DNA of 64,000 nucleotides from positions 620,001 to 684,000 of the forward strand of contig CP053173.1 in the NCBI GenBank assembly GCA_014607495.2, given 5' to 3'. Each line of letters starts with the position of its first letter. Positions within the stretch are counted from its first letter, which is position 1. The translations under genes and the position numbers were made by a program. The notes beneath the pieces are model-generated. The model made no database searches, had not been told where the DNA came from, and saw nothing but the letters and a program-made list of their open reading frames with translations. Source of the DNA: Carposina sasakii (Eukaryota > Arthropoda > Insecta > Lepidoptera > Carposinidae). Below are positions 33,901 to 44,911 of the stretch, piece by piece.

Positions 33901-35160
33901 CGAAAATCAAATATATTCAATGAATAGGGGTAATTCAGCTCCAATAGAAAATTCGAAGCTAGGGTATTAAGATAGCTAATAATCACGTTTTTCTTCGACA
34001 TTTTTCCATTTTATTGAATTCCATTGAGCAATTTTCACTCCATTTTCGAGTAATAATTCAACTCTTGCAACGCAGTTTCGTTTTTCGAAATAGTAACCGT
34101 CATAATCCATTCGGAACTTCGAAACTAATAACTAACCGTAGATCCACGAAGCGGGATTCACAAAGCCGTATCTACCAAATTTTATGCACGTTAAAATATT
34201 TCACACAGGCGCCAATACAAACTACAATCTGCTGGTCAAATTTGAGCTGTATCAAGACTGATTATATCTGCTAATAGCTTGTACTATATGGATCTTGTGT
34301 CACCAATATTGATCATTGAAATTATGTCTCTAGTATCTGATATTAGAGTTACCAATAGATCGACAGTCAAAGACCGTAGTGTACTATTGAATTCCGAAAT
34401 TCTATTACCTCAAGCCGGCCGTCCAAGTCTCCTGTTACCTGCTATTGTTGTTTTTTTTTCTTTTTCGAAACGTCTGATGACCTGCTAGTGCCATAGCACG
34501 AAGATCTAAGGCAGTGGCGCTAGTGTTTATAGAGACAATTCCAATTTAAGTGAAGATAAGAAAGTTTTGGACGATAATCGTAATATTCCTAGTCTGGTTG
34601 ATAATTCATAAGCCTCAGATGTAGAGATTTCTATTTTAATCGCTTTTGATTTCGTGGATCCGTGAAATTTTGTTGTTAATTGTTGTGGAATAGTGTTGTT
34701 GCTGACGGCGTTTCGATGGTTGATAATAAAAATTTAATTGCTTCGTTTGTTTTACATGACCGTGCCAATTTTTCTGTTCCATTTTACAAATACCTCTCTA
34801 ACAGAGTTTTGGTTTGATATTTCATAGACAAATTATTTTTTATACTAGTAAATTCACTTGAATGGAGCGATTCGATTAGAGAACTCAGGTGCGTTTTCTT
34901 AAGCGATGAGCTGGCAACCGATCTTTTACAGCCAGCCCCGCTGTGCCAAACGTGGCTAGAGGATCTCACTCTTGATTATGCAGTTCTGGCTTAAACACTC
35001 CAGATAGAAATATAGGTACATATATCTCTTCTGACCCTCCGGTCCGGGAAAAAGGTATGCAAGTAGGATCACTGAGTACATTATGATTTTTTGTATGAAC
35101 CTATACTTATATACTATGTTATGATTTAAGGGCTATCGTCAAAAGAAGGTAGGTATCTAA
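30925..35160. other. Long stretch with no gene recognised
   Basis: About 4.2 kb. Around 31790-31990 a Helitron-like fragment (minus) begins CTAGCTGTTGCCCGTGACTT. A family E fragment (plus) lies at 34885-34995, with CCCCGCTGTGCCAAACGTGG and TATGCAGTTCTGGCTTA. A moderately GC-rich part at 33010-33210 was not identified. The short plus-strand frames at 31525, 34014 and 34279 have no recognisable domains. Confidence 0.4.
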
Positions 35161-35167
35161 TAAAAAC

Positions 35168-35432
35168 TTCTTCTTCTTCAGCCTATTGCAGTCCACTGCT
35201 GGACGTAGGCCTCCCCCCAGGGCACGCCACAAGGCGATTGCCACAAGGGGTTTTGCCCATAGTCACCACGCTGGGCCGTCTGCCCAGCGTTGGTGACCGC
35301 AGTGTGATTTTCATACTATGTTGTTAATATGGGAGGCGCTGATGTCCATCTCAGAAACCCTTAATCGCCTCGTTCGATACCCACGGGCAGGCAGGGGTGG
35401 TACAAACTCTACTCTGCCGGTACCAGCGGCAA
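35168..35432 (-). repeat. SINE family A, full-length copy
   Basis: On the plus strand it starts with a CTTCTTCTTCAG tail, then GCCTATTGCAGTCCACTGCT and GGACGTAGGCC. It ends in TCTGCCGGTACCAGCGGC, the complement of the family head. AATAAAA near both ends is a possible target duplication. Confidence 0.78.
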
Positions 35433-35439
35433 AATAAAA

Positions 35440-38340
35440 TAAGCACTACAGCGGGGACAAGACAAGTATGGACTTAAATATTTGCCCAGCAGTGGGACAC
35501 CGTTTAGGCTATTAAAAAACTGTTATAAGACAATATAGATACTTATTTTTTATATTAAGATGCAGTTGATAGCAAAAAACAGCGTAATAATGGGAATTTA
35601 CTAACAAATGACATTGGGTCGTTGTGATAAAAAAATTTGATCCACAGTTAAATTTATAAGACACAGTATTTTTAGGGTTCTGTTGGTTATCAAATATTTA
35701 TTTTACTACTATTTAGTTTTATTCTTAACAAGATCATTGGGATGAATTCCTATGGCGTCGATATATTTTATATTTCGTAACTATTTGTTTCTACAATACC
35801 TACTTATTACAATAAGCTGAAGAATCAAACCCAGTTGTAATAATGTAGTTTGTTTCTGTATTATTTGTTATATCTAGTCGTCAAGTAGTAAAAAGATACA
35901 CCTGCCCATTTTCCCATATCGACTATAATTTAAGGACTGTGATTTTAGAATCACATGTACCTACTTATTATTTTTCTACAGAAAATATAAAACTTTATAA
36001 AATTATGAAATATATTATTTAAAACACGAGTTATAACTTATAACAAGGCATTGTCTGCGTATCCATACTACCTAATATTATAAATGGAAAAGTGTGTGTT
36101 CTGAAATATTTCGATTTATTTTCCTGCAGTCAACGCAGACGGAGTCGCGGGTATCCATTTTTCAATATATTATTACAATCTGTGCTGCTTTTCTGGGCAG
36201 TAATTTTTAATATTCAACTACATATTTTATATTAGTCTATCCGACTCACGCTTGACTGTGTTTTTTACTCATCGACCCGTAACGACTCTGTTTAGCATAC
36301 AACAAAATTATTAACGTTTTTATAGTCTACGAATAAAAATACAATGTCATTTGTAAAACAAGGTAACTAAGCATTATTATTATCTAGGTTGATAAAGGTA
36401 GCAAAAATATAGTTTAATTTACCCAAATTGTAATTGGGTTAAGTGAAAGTAAAAATTTAAAAAATTTGTATGGATACTAAATATCAAATTAGGTACATAC
36501 ATACATATATCAGGAAATTATTATTACTTATTATTTATAAATGAAATAACACGGGGCCTCTACATCTTGGCTACGGCTCGAAGTACGAAGAACCAGAATT
36601 CTGTCTTACACAACAGTCAATGAAACAATCTTACGCATTTATAAATTAGTTGGGATGGGAATGATAGTTTTAATTCACATAGTTAGGTAGAGTACAGTAA
36701 ATAAACACTTTATATCCTTTACTTTTGAATGTAGTGTCTTTGGAAAATCAAAAAAAAATTCATGTTTAGGTAAACCGTAATGATCCGTCTGAGCCAAATG
36801 AAATCAGCAGCGGGTCATTTCGGGGTCCCTGATTTTTGATCATTAATAAAAGAGTACAGGCCAAAATCAATCCGGGACCTTTAACCAAATTGGTCAATAA
36901 AACCGCGGTACCTTTGACCATTGTCCGAAGAAACTACCAATTTTCAAACATAAAAGCAGTTTCGGAAACCGAAACGCTGCGTACATTGATAATAAAGCTT
37001 AATTCCGGTTAATACTGGTTCGAGCCGATTTAAACCGGTTCGCGAGCAAGATGGCGGGTGTTGTATTATGAGGATAATTCCATAATTTAGGCTATATTAG
37101 CGAGATCCGCGCAAATCTGCGCCTGGCGTATGCTCTTATGGTGTAAGCGGACTATTTGTTCAACACTTTTTGGGATAGACTGCAACTGATTGTTAACATA
37201 AGAGATTGATTATTCTAGGGTAAAAAAATAAAGATACTAGAAGAAGAAGAAGAAAGATAATCTAACTGCACTTTAAAATGTTTTTTTCACTGTTTATTTA
37301 GATTTATCGATTTTCACGGAAGGTGTATAAAATATTTAAGTATGCACGCATTTAGTTTCAGATTTGCTATACGAAATAGGTAAATTAAATAAATCGATGT
37401 CTCTGGTATTGATAAATTCTACGAACAAACATAATTACAGGTGTCCATTTGAGTTAAAATAAATGAAAACATTTTAGCCAATATTATATTCATAGACAAT
37501 AAAAAAACAGTTACTTTTCACGCGAAACTGAAAAGAGGCAACACATAAACTTGCCTTAAGTAACGTAGGTCACAAAATAACCCAAATAGTCCCACATTCC
37601 AACAAACCCATCGTCACCCTTCACCATGCACTTCACGACTGCAATTTTAAGGCAGGATACGGTGTTGCGATTAAACGCACGCGAGTCAACATGTGGCTTA
37701 GGGCCGGTACACACCTGCGACTGAAAAAAACATCAGCTGTTACGAAAAAACGTGTGGACACCGCCTATTTGATGCAATGAAAGGGAAGGCCGAATTATAG
37801 GTGTGTAATAAATCTAGCTATTGGCATTTGGGTTTGCTATAAGAAATCTTTTTGAAAGTAAAGTTCGGTTATGATTATTATGTATTTGATTATACTATTA
37901 TATGAGTTTTATGTGTATAATTAAGAATATCTAATGAATATAGAAGGCAGGTACAATGGGTTAATAAAATAATCCGATTTGGTTAATATGTAGTATAGAT
38001 TGTAGATATAACATAATTTTAACACTACCTATGTACACTAACACTAATAAATATGGTTCATATATAGTCTTTAAGAATTAAACATAATAAATAAACGACC
38101 GTTTTACCCGACTGTGGCGCATTAAAAAGGTGGAATGATATAGTCGATGTAACTTTGTACTAAAATCGTGAGAATAACTTTGTGAAGGCGATGCCGCGTT
38201 AGTTTTTTTTTTATTTTTTCAGACCATAATAACCAATAATTTGTAATGGTTTACAACTAAACGGCATGAGTGTTAAAAACAAGCTGTGTACTTTTAAATA
38301 TACCTAGATAGGGTATACGCAAGTTTATTATACACCTACC
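35440..38340. other. No gene seen; two small repeat stubs
   Basis: At 36068-36165 a Helitron-like copy with an internal deletion joins CCTAATATTATAAATGG to GCAGTCAACGCAGACGGAGT. At 36550-36610, GGGCCTCTACATCTTGGCTA recurs near 54250, at the 3' end of the GC-rich LINE stub. The remainder is AT-rich and unrecognised. Confidence 0.4.
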
Positions 38341-38344
38341 TTTA

Positions 38345-38625
38345 TTTGCTGATGCGGGGCTTCATTAGAATACATCAGCTGCATCTCCATCCGTACATCT
38401 TGTACCTAGTCCACTGTTCCCGTTTAGCATAGCAGTGGCCAGATATAATAGATCAGGGACAAGTTGCTAGCTCATTGCCTGCCATACCCAATACCCACGA
38501 GTTCCTTAGCCGACTCTTAGTATACGCAAACATATCCACACGGCTATCATTCCGATATGCCAGAGCTACAGGATCACGAAGCAGATGCTTACAGCCACGT
38601 TTACCATGCTAGTAATTTAATTTTT
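38345..38625. repeat. Family E pieces in both orientations
   Basis: The first part (to about 38400) has GAATACATCAGCTGCATCTC in the plus direction. The rest reads CATAGCAGTGGCC, GACAAGTTGCTAGCTCATTG and later CCAGAGCTACAGGATCACGA in the minus direction. This suggests two insertions or an internal inversion. Confidence 0.5.
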
Positions 38626-38640
38626 CACAAACATCACATC

Positions 38641-38872
38641 ACTCATCAGCCTATTGCAGTCCACTGTTGGACGTAGGCCTTACCCAGAGTACGCCACAAG
38701 GCTACTGCCATAGGGGGGTTTTGCCCATAGTCACCACGCTGGACAGGCGGGTTGGTGACAATGTTGTCAACACGGGAGGCGCTGCTGCCCACCTCCCGGA
38801 AACCCTCGCCTCTACGAGCCACCAGCAGGCATGGTGTGGTGCTCTTATACTCAACCGACACCACGCGGCAAT
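38641..38872 (-). repeat. SINE family A copy
   Basis: Starts ATCAGCCTATTGCAGTCCAC on the plus strand and ends ACACCACGCGGC, the complement of the head. It directly adjoins a family D copy. The two open frames that cross it on opposite strands are not genes. Confidence 0.78.
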
Positions 38873-38887
38873 TTATTTATTAATTAA

Positions 38888-39056
38888 CATACATACATAT
38901 AATCACGCCTTCATCCCTTACGGGGTAGGCAGAGCACCAAGGGCCGATAAAACAACATGGTGCCACTTCTGACCAATTTTGAGGGTATAGTTGAGATGTA
39001 CAAGTTCGGTTAGTAGTGACAGGTGGTCAGCCCATCGCCTACAAAACACCAAGACC
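38888..39056 (-). repeat. SINE family D, copy 2
   Basis: On the minus strand the 3' end reads CTCTGCCTACCCCGTAAGGG, then ATGAAGGCGTGATTATATGT and a GTATGTAT tail. The LINE at 10079-12575 ends TCTCTGCCTACCCC, then AGAGGCGTGATTATTATGTA, so the two share their terminal block with a few changes. The copy is more complete than 1454-1625. Confidence 0.7.
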
Positions 39057-39369
39057 CTAATTAAGTATACTAGTGACGTAAGTAAAAGACCTAGGCTAGA
39101 CTTTTAGATCTATATGCCCTAGACCCTCGTCACATTATAGGTATCTAAGCCCAGGTCAAAGGGAATATTGACTGAGGTCGGCCAATATCAATTTTGCTCC
39201 ACCGAAAGGCAAACTCCAAGTCTCTGACTAGGTTCCTAATTAGTTTTGTCTATCGGAGGAATAATTTCTAGTTTAGGGTGTAAGTAGACGGGCAACTTAC
39301 CTCCAAAGAGGTTCGGTACAAGTGGTGTTGCCTCAGGCGATTAGCAAGCAACTTGTGTCACTGATTCTA

Positions 39370-39612
39370 TCCTATCTTACTTAATATTATAAACGCGAAA
39401 GTTTGTAAGTATGGATGGATGGATGGATGTTTGTTACTCTTTCACGTAAAAACGGCTGGAGCGATTTTAATAAAATTTGTTATGGAGTTAGCTGACACCC
39501 TGGATTAACACATAGGTTACTTTTTATCCCGGGAAAATATTTTTATCCCGGAAAATTTCGACATTTTGTTTTTTCTGCAGTCCACGCGGACGATGTCGCG
39601 GGCGTCCACTAG
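39370..39612 (+). mobile_element. Helitron-like element, complete copy
   Basis: A 243-bp unit begins TCCTATCTTACTTAATATTA after an A and ends GGGCGTCCACTAG before a T. A hairpin-capable CCACGCGGACG/GTCGCGGGCG stretch lies just before the end. It contains ATGGATGTTTGTTACTCTTT, AACACATAGGTTACTTTTTA and TTTTTATCCCGG, which recur in degraded copies elsewhere in the window. The Helitron call rests on the ends and the A/T target. Confidence 0.75.
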
Positions 39613-39627
39613 TCTTTTATATATCAC

Positions 39628-39775
39628 CCTGCTATACTAACCGTGGATGTGGGATGTATAGACGTAAATGGAGTGATTAAGTTGCTAGCATATCGCCTGA
39701 GAGAAGGCCCCGAAGTTCTTTGATCGACTCTTACGACATGCACGGAAGGAGATGCAGCTGATGTATACTAGTGAA
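39628..39775 (-). repeat. SINE-like family E copy
   Basis: Reads CCTGCTATACTAACCGTGGA near the start, then GATTAAGTTGCTAGCATATC, CGCCTGAGAGAAGGC and GAAGGAGATGCAGCTGATGT. The last phrase is the complement of ACATCAGCTGCATCTCCTTC in the 56005-56232 copy. Confidence 0.5.
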
Positions 39776-40365
39776 GCACATAACAATAAGATGGTTGCTT
39801 ATATAGCTACATGGAGTAACTAGAAAATTTGTTAATTAAATAAAACAAATTTTAATTAAAATTTTCCATTACTATCGCGTAGGTAATCGCCTGTCTATAC
39901 AAAGTCAGTAAAATAAAACGCTCTCCCTAAAATATCCGATGGCAATCGATTTTCACTATTCGAATGGACTTGAATACATTGTATCCGATTAATCGGTCGT
40001 AGATTACGTTTCATACAATAGTTCACGTGGACGACTTGGGAACTTTTTTTTTGCGTGCATTTACACCGATTACACAGTCAAACACTATAGCACTAGCGCC
40101 GCCGCGCCGTTCAAACGAACTATTTTCCCGAATCAAATGAACGCCGGATTCAGTTGCAAAGTAAACTTGTTTATTTCATTACGAATCTGTAGTAGTTCCC
40201 TAGTTCCTAATTTGAATTTGAATATTCGATTGAGGTGGTTATTCTTGAAGACGAAATTATGTGGGTTTCGGTTTAGCTAATTATTTCTGTATTGAGGTTA
40301 ATAATAGACCTCTTTAATAGAGGGCCTCCATATAATAGAGTTTTGAATATAGAATCCCTTTAGAT

Positions 40366-40718
40366 CAGTGGTTCCCAATAAGTTTTTCTACGTACCACTT
40401 TAAGAAAGACCTCAAACTCGCGTACCACTTATTGCAGGAACGATAAATAAATAAGAGATGAAATCAGATGTATTTAAAATGTATTGTTGTCAAAAAACAA
40501 TACAAGATGACAGAGAACACCAGTTTTATTAATGTGATAAATAGGCACGTTTTTCTTTGCACAACTCTGAAAAATCTGGTTGCATAAATATTTTATATAT
40601 AAATAGGTAATTTTAGTAATTTTGTTTTTTTTTTTGGTAAGCGCCGCGTGGATAGGTACTCCTTGATGCAACCTTACGTACCCCGGGGGGTACGTGTACC
40701 ACTAATTGGGAACCACTG
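40366..40718. mobile_element. hAT-like MITE, 353 bp
   Basis: Opens CAGTGGTTCCCAATAAG and closes ATTGGGAACCACTG, a TIR of 14 perfect bases plus a degenerate extension. The flanking 8-mers are CTTTAGAT (40358-40365) and CTTTAAAT (40719-40726), a duplication with one change. Inside, GCGTACCACTT and GTACGTGTACCACT repeat near both ends. The minus-strand frame inside is not a gene. Confidence 0.88.
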
Positions 40719-40892
40719 CTTTAAATGATATAATTAAGAGAACGTGTATTTACCTATTTTTTTTATTTATTTATCTTTTAAATAGTTATACAAAAAAAAA
40801 AACTTAGTTACAATAGCACTTTGTAAAACCAAAGAGGTTTGTGTGATAGTGCTACACAGTTCACATCGTTGTCCCTTTACACATCTAGATTA

Positions 40893-41146
40893 TACAGGGT
40901 GTAACAAAAAGGATATGTTAAGCGAAAAGCTATATGAACAGCCCACCTATCCACAAAATTTGAGACCCGAAATCACATGTTTATTATTCCGGATAGTAAG
41001 GAAAATTTTTAAATATCTCAGGAATTTTCATACAATCTTGAAAAATAAAAATGTGATTTCGAGTCTTAAATTTTGTAGATAGGTTCTCTATAGTGGGCTA
41101 TTTACATAGCTTTTCGCTTAACATACCCTTTTTGTTACACCCTGTA
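40893..41146. mobile_element. Family P palindromic MITE
   Basis: A 254-bp copy between TA dinucleotides has TACAGGGTGTAACA and TGTTACACCCTGTA ends and two long inverted arms. It lacks a short segment of the left arm (AGCCCACCTATCC). A frame at 40843-41082 crosses it and is not a gene. Confidence 0.87.
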
Positions 41147-41510
41147 TATACTTAATTATTACTTATTTATCACACACTTGCGGAGTTGATTTTTTTTTTG
41201 TAAACTAATAAGTTTATATGCATTATCCAGTGTCATTGGTGTCATGGGTAGAAGCTAGGGAAATAGTTATATATTGTATTGCATATAGGTTTCCATATTG
41301 CAGAGAAAATAGGTTTTATATAAATTTTAGTTTATTTTTAATGTTTGTTACAGTAATACTGTCACGTAAGTCAATAGGATTATGCAGTTATATTTACCTA
41401 TATAAAATAATCACAGTAGTACTAAGATCATTCAATTGACAAATAAATTCCCAAAATTTTAGTATTTGTGGCCAAAAAGCGACGGTAGGCCCACGTGGGA
41501 CGTTATAGAC

Positions 41511-41694
41511 CAGTGGTTCCCAGTGGGTCCAGGTGGACCCCCAGAGGTCCACAGGAGACTCGATGGGGTCTACGTTGACGTGAAAAAATGTTGGTTTACA
41601 ATGAATTCGTATGTGGTGTAGGCCTGTAGAGGGACCACCAGAACCAGTTAACTTTTGAAAGGGGTCTATGAGAAAAAAAGTTTGGGAACCCCTG
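41511..41694. mobile_element. hAT-like MITE (family H), copy 2
   Basis: 184 bp with CAGTGGTTCCCAG and TTTGGGAACCCCTG ends, flanked by the perfect 8-bp duplication TTATAGAC at 41503-41510 and 41695-41702. It shares ACAGGAGACTCGAT and TGTGGTGTAGGCCTGTAG with the copy at 24962-25126. The 150-residue minus-strand frame over this region is made mostly of MITE sequence and is not a gene. Confidence 0.9.
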
Positions 41695-41993
41695 TTATAG
41701 ACGATCTGGTAAACATTGGCATGTATTTGCACACTTCTTCCCAACATCTCTAGTGCAATGGCATCTAATGTTAAGTGATGCCTATCACTAATTCCCAAAA
41801 AAATGCATCTGAATCTGTTAAGCCATTTTATAATTAGAGTACACAAACAGCAATGAGTTATATTTTACTATATGTATTGATTAGTGGACTCTTACAAAGG
41901 CCACACTTCTTGTTCTAGCCGGCTAGAACTAAGTGTAACCGCACTTTGGGTTCTAGCCATACATATACATAAATATATGAGTATACAATATTA

Positions 41994-42633
41994 TACAGGG
42001 TGTAACAGTAAGGGTATGTTAAGCGAAAAACTATACAGGGTGTTTTTTTGTGGCCACCTTTAACGAAGGGTGCGTACTCTATACATAAAATAAAGTAAGT
42101 TTATGCCAAAAAAAATGCTGGGAATTTTTTTTTTAATTTTTTTTTTAATTACTTGATCTGGCGAAATTTATAGTGTCTAGTGTTTATGCTAGTTTATTTA
42201 TAGACAGATATTAATTATTTCTAGTGAAAAAATCTTGCTACGTGCGTCTATGTGCATTTATGCAGAAAAACGCAGTCTATTTACTCAACTTTGGACCCTA
42301 ATATTTTGGAAACCACACACTTCCCAGGTATGCTTCCATGGAGAAAAATGATCGTGATGATGAGGAGATTCCGTAGTATTCGGGAACGTTGACGACCAAA
42401 AATCACCTGTATAAATAGCCCACTATAGAGAACCAATTTTCAAAATTTGAGACTCGAAATCACATGTTTATTTTTCAAGATTGTATGAACATTCCTGAGT
42501 TGTGTAGGAATTCTCCATACTATCTGAAAAAATAAACATGTGATTTCGAGTCTTAAATTTTGTGGATAGCTTCCTTGTAGTGGGCTATTTAAATAGCTTT
42601 TCGCTTAACATACCCTTTCTGTTACACCCTGTA
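41994..42633. mobile_element. Family P MITE interrupted by a family Q MITE
   Basis: Outer ends TACAGGGTGTAACA and TGTTACACCCTGTA lie between TA dinucleotides. The left arm is broken after GCGAAAAACTA by the insertion at 42034-42411, and resumes with AATAGCCCACTATAGAGAAC. Without the insert the element is about 260 bp, like its relatives. Confidence 0.88.
42034..42411. mobile_element. TA-flanked MITE (family Q), nested copy 3
   Basis: A 378-bp insert begins TACAGGGTGTTTTTTTGTGG and ends CCAAAAATCACCTGTA. TA lies on both sides (42032-42033 and 42412-42413), so removing insert plus one TA restores the host MITE. This fixes TA as the target. Confidence 0.88.
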
Positions 42634-42639
42634 TACCCA

Positions 42640-43199
42640 CTCAGAAGTGCAACTCAAAACTGTCTAGACAAAACACTGAAAAATAAATTGATTTCACTTC
42701 ACTGGTAAATTGGCAGTCCTTTTAAAACCTACCCCCTGGCTTAAGTCCAGGGTTGCCACAATAACGAGATTAACCGATCGGAGTAATCGAATTAAAACCA
42801 ATGAATAGGGCTCGAGTCGAACAATTATCGACTGTAAACGCACCCAATTAAGGACCAAATTGAATTTCAGCTCCGGCATTTGATTGATAGATTTTTGACC
42901 AGTAATCGTTAGCGCGTTTTGGAATATCTGTCGAGTCATTTTAACCCTCAAAATTAACGAACGAATTTGAACCTTATACCTATGGTAATAGGGTTGAAAT
43001 TAGCTTGTTCGCCGTTATGTGGCGTCATAGAATAGATAATAATACCGAAGTGCCACCCTCTCATTTAGTTCATTAAATTATTCCGTGAAATAACAAAAGT
43101 TACCCCTGTCGGCCATATGTGACGGCTAAAATTAATTGATGGAACACAGGTTCGCTTCTTGCTAACGTGGTTTTTATGTAAACCAGATTTAAATTTTTA
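42640..43199. other. No gene or repeat recognised
   Basis: Moderately AT-rich. An 85-residue minus-strand frame (42694-42951) has no recognisable domain. CAGGGTTGCCACAA near 42750 resembles a hAT-type terminus but no partner end was seen. Confidence 0.35.
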
Positions 43200-43335
43200 A
43201 CCCCCGACGCAAAAACGACGGGGTGTTATAAGTTTGACGTGTGTGTGTGTGTGTGTGTGTGTGTAAATGTGTATGTGTCTGTCTGTGGCATCGTAGCTCC
43301 CAAACAGATGATCCGATTTTAATGAGGTTTTTTTT
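43200..43335 (+). repeat. Repeat with a near-perfect hairpin and a GT microsatellite
   Basis: Begins with ACCCCCGACGC and GACGGGGTGTTATAAG, which form a near-perfect CCCCGACG/CGACGGGG stem. A 26-bp (GT)n run follows at 43239-43264, then TGGCATCGTAGCTCCCAAAC and AGATGATCCGATTTTAATGA. This layout resembles microsatellite-bearing lepidopteran interspersed elements; the assignment is inference. The minus-strand frame here contains a poly-HT run and is not a gene. Confidence 0.55.
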
Positions 43336-43641
43336 AAAGTGTACATACCACATCTATGTACTGCAATGAAATATATAATATTAACCATTTTATCGATATC
43401 TCTCTTATAGCTAGGTAGCGTCATGATAATAGTATATTCGTATTTAAATATCTCCATAAAAAATCTTAATCTACGAGTATATCACTAAAAGACCAAAGAT
43501 TCACTTAGAATAAAAAAAAAAATTTAAACTTACCTTTCAGTCCTTTTTTTTGTTAAGGCATGAAAGAAGAAGAAAATTGACATTATCTATACATAAAATT
43601 AGGTTACACATACTTACTTAGAGAGGAAAATTATGTATGTA

Positions 43642-43851
43642 CTAGCAGCCGCCCACGACTTCATCAGCGTGAGGGGGCGTTGTACCCGTGCGAAGCCGGG
43701 CAGGTTGTTATATAGACTGTAGCCTTCCTTGGTAAATGGGCTATCTAACACTGAAAGAATTTTTCAAATCAGACCAGTAGTTCCTGAGATTAGCGCGTTC
43801 AAACAAACAAACAAACTCTTCATCTTTATAATATTATTATAGTAATATAGA
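43642..43851 (-). mobile_element. Helitron-like element, diverged copy
   Basis: On the minus strand it begins TCTATATTACTATAATAATA after an A and ends GTGGGCGGCTGCTAG before a T. The AACAAACAAACAAACTCTTC stretch and the GAAGCCGGGCAGG part belong to a subfamily distinct from 39370-39612. Confidence 0.55.
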
Positions 43852-43878
43852 TTTACCATAAATTTATTGTATTTACAA

Positions 43879-44345
43879 CTAGTGGCCCGCCCTCGCTTCG
43901 CTTCGGTACATATCAGTACATAGCTACAACTTCATATGTAGGTACAGCGGTTTTCGTAAAAATTTGGAACTCCCGTTGGTCCCCTTCCCGTGGGAATTTC
44001 GGGAAATTCGTTCTTAGAGCTTCCTTGTAGCCCTAATCCGATTTCAGCTTCGTATAAAAAGCGGTTTTCGTAAAAATTTGAAATTCCCCGTTTGTCCCCT
44101 TCCCGTGTCCCCAATGAACATATATGCCCGATTTCAGCTTCATATGTATATATGGTTTTCTTAAAAAATATTAAATTCCCGTTGGTCGCCTTTCCGTGGG
44201 AATATCGGGAAATTCTTATAAACTATGACACTCAGCAATAATGTAGCTTTCTATTGGTGAAAGAATTTTTAAAATAGGTTCAGTAGATCCCTTACAATTC
44301 AACAAATATACAAACATACAAACTTTACCTCTTTAACAATAAGTA
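43879..44345 (-). repeat. Helitron-like repeat with three internal tandem units
   Basis: Starts CTAGTGGCCCGCCCTCGCTT, a terminus of the same general type. Three diverged units beginning GCGGTTTTCGTAAAAATTT occur at 43947, 44061 and (altered) about 44152. Each is followed by an AATTCCC-type block and then CCCTTCCCGTG or a close variant; GATTTCAGCTTC precedes the second and third. Spacing is about 114 and 91 bp. A minus-strand frame here arises from the repeats. Confidence 0.6.
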
Positions 44346-44347
44346 TA

Positions 44348-44440
44348 CACTAGCACGGAATGCAGAGGTCATTGGGTTCGATTCCCACTCGGGTGAAGAT
44401 TTTTTCCATTTCTTTATTAATAATTTTATAATTAGTATAC
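44348..44440 (+). repeat. Family F fragment with tRNA-like 3' half
   Basis: Starts inside the tRNA-like domain (CTAGCACGGAATGCAGAGGT), includes TGGGTTCGATTCCCACTCGG, and continues into the A/T-rich 3' flank shared with 23560-23605. Confidence 0.55.
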
Positions 44441-44526
44441 ACTTACTAGGTTACATGATATACTTAATCTATATCTATCTATCTATATCTTCTTCTATCT
44501 ATCTATATCTATACATATAATACGAG

Positions 44527-44640
44527 TCATGGATGTTTATATACTTATCTATGTATTTATATACCGTTGCTTAGTACCCACGACACAAGGCCTTAGGGAT
44601 CTTAGTGTGGGACTAGGTCAATGTGTTGTATTAAAAAAAA
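44527..44640 (+). repeat. SINE family C, 5'-truncated copy
   Basis: Begins within the body (CATGGATGTTTATATACTTA) and runs through TACCCACGACACAAGGCCTT and GGGATCTTAGTGTGGGACTA to an A-rich run at 44631-44644. The sequence after it (44645-44710) matches part of the Helitron-like copy at 23227-23551. Confidence 0.7.
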
Positions 44641-44716
44641 AAAAATGTTACGGATTGCTGTTTGTACATGGATTTTTTAGGAGACCTTTATCAACGCAAC
44701 AGTACCCAAAATATTT

Positions 44717-44905
44717 TACAGAGAGCGTTGTGCATGAATGTGGATGGATATAAAGGAAGTGGTAGACCAAAGAAATGTTGGATGGACTGTATGAGAGAGG
44801 ATATGCGTGTGCTGGGAGTGAGCAATGAGATGACGGATAATAAGGATGAATGGAAGAAAAGTACATATTGCGCCGACCCCAAATAAATGGGAACAGGGCA
44901 GGAAG
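44717..44905 (+). pseudogene. C-terminal stub of a second RTE-like LINE
   Basis: The open frame contains GSGRPKKCWMDCMREDMRVL, then NEMTDNKDEWKKSTYCADPK and a TAA at 44884-44886. The GRPKK-W-D and D-x-x-W-K patterns match the end of RTE-type reverse transcriptase proteins. The short 3' UTR ends in a GAAGACGATGAAG tail. The upstream part of the same frame (from 44662) is unrelated sequence. Heavily 5'-truncated. Confidence 0.7.
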
Positions 44906-44911
44906 ACGATG

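Noticed and set aside
41394..41846. 150-residue minus-strand open frame
   Set aside because: It is largely the hAT-like MITE at 41511-41694 with its flanks; no domain, and the MITE ends and target duplication explain the sequence.
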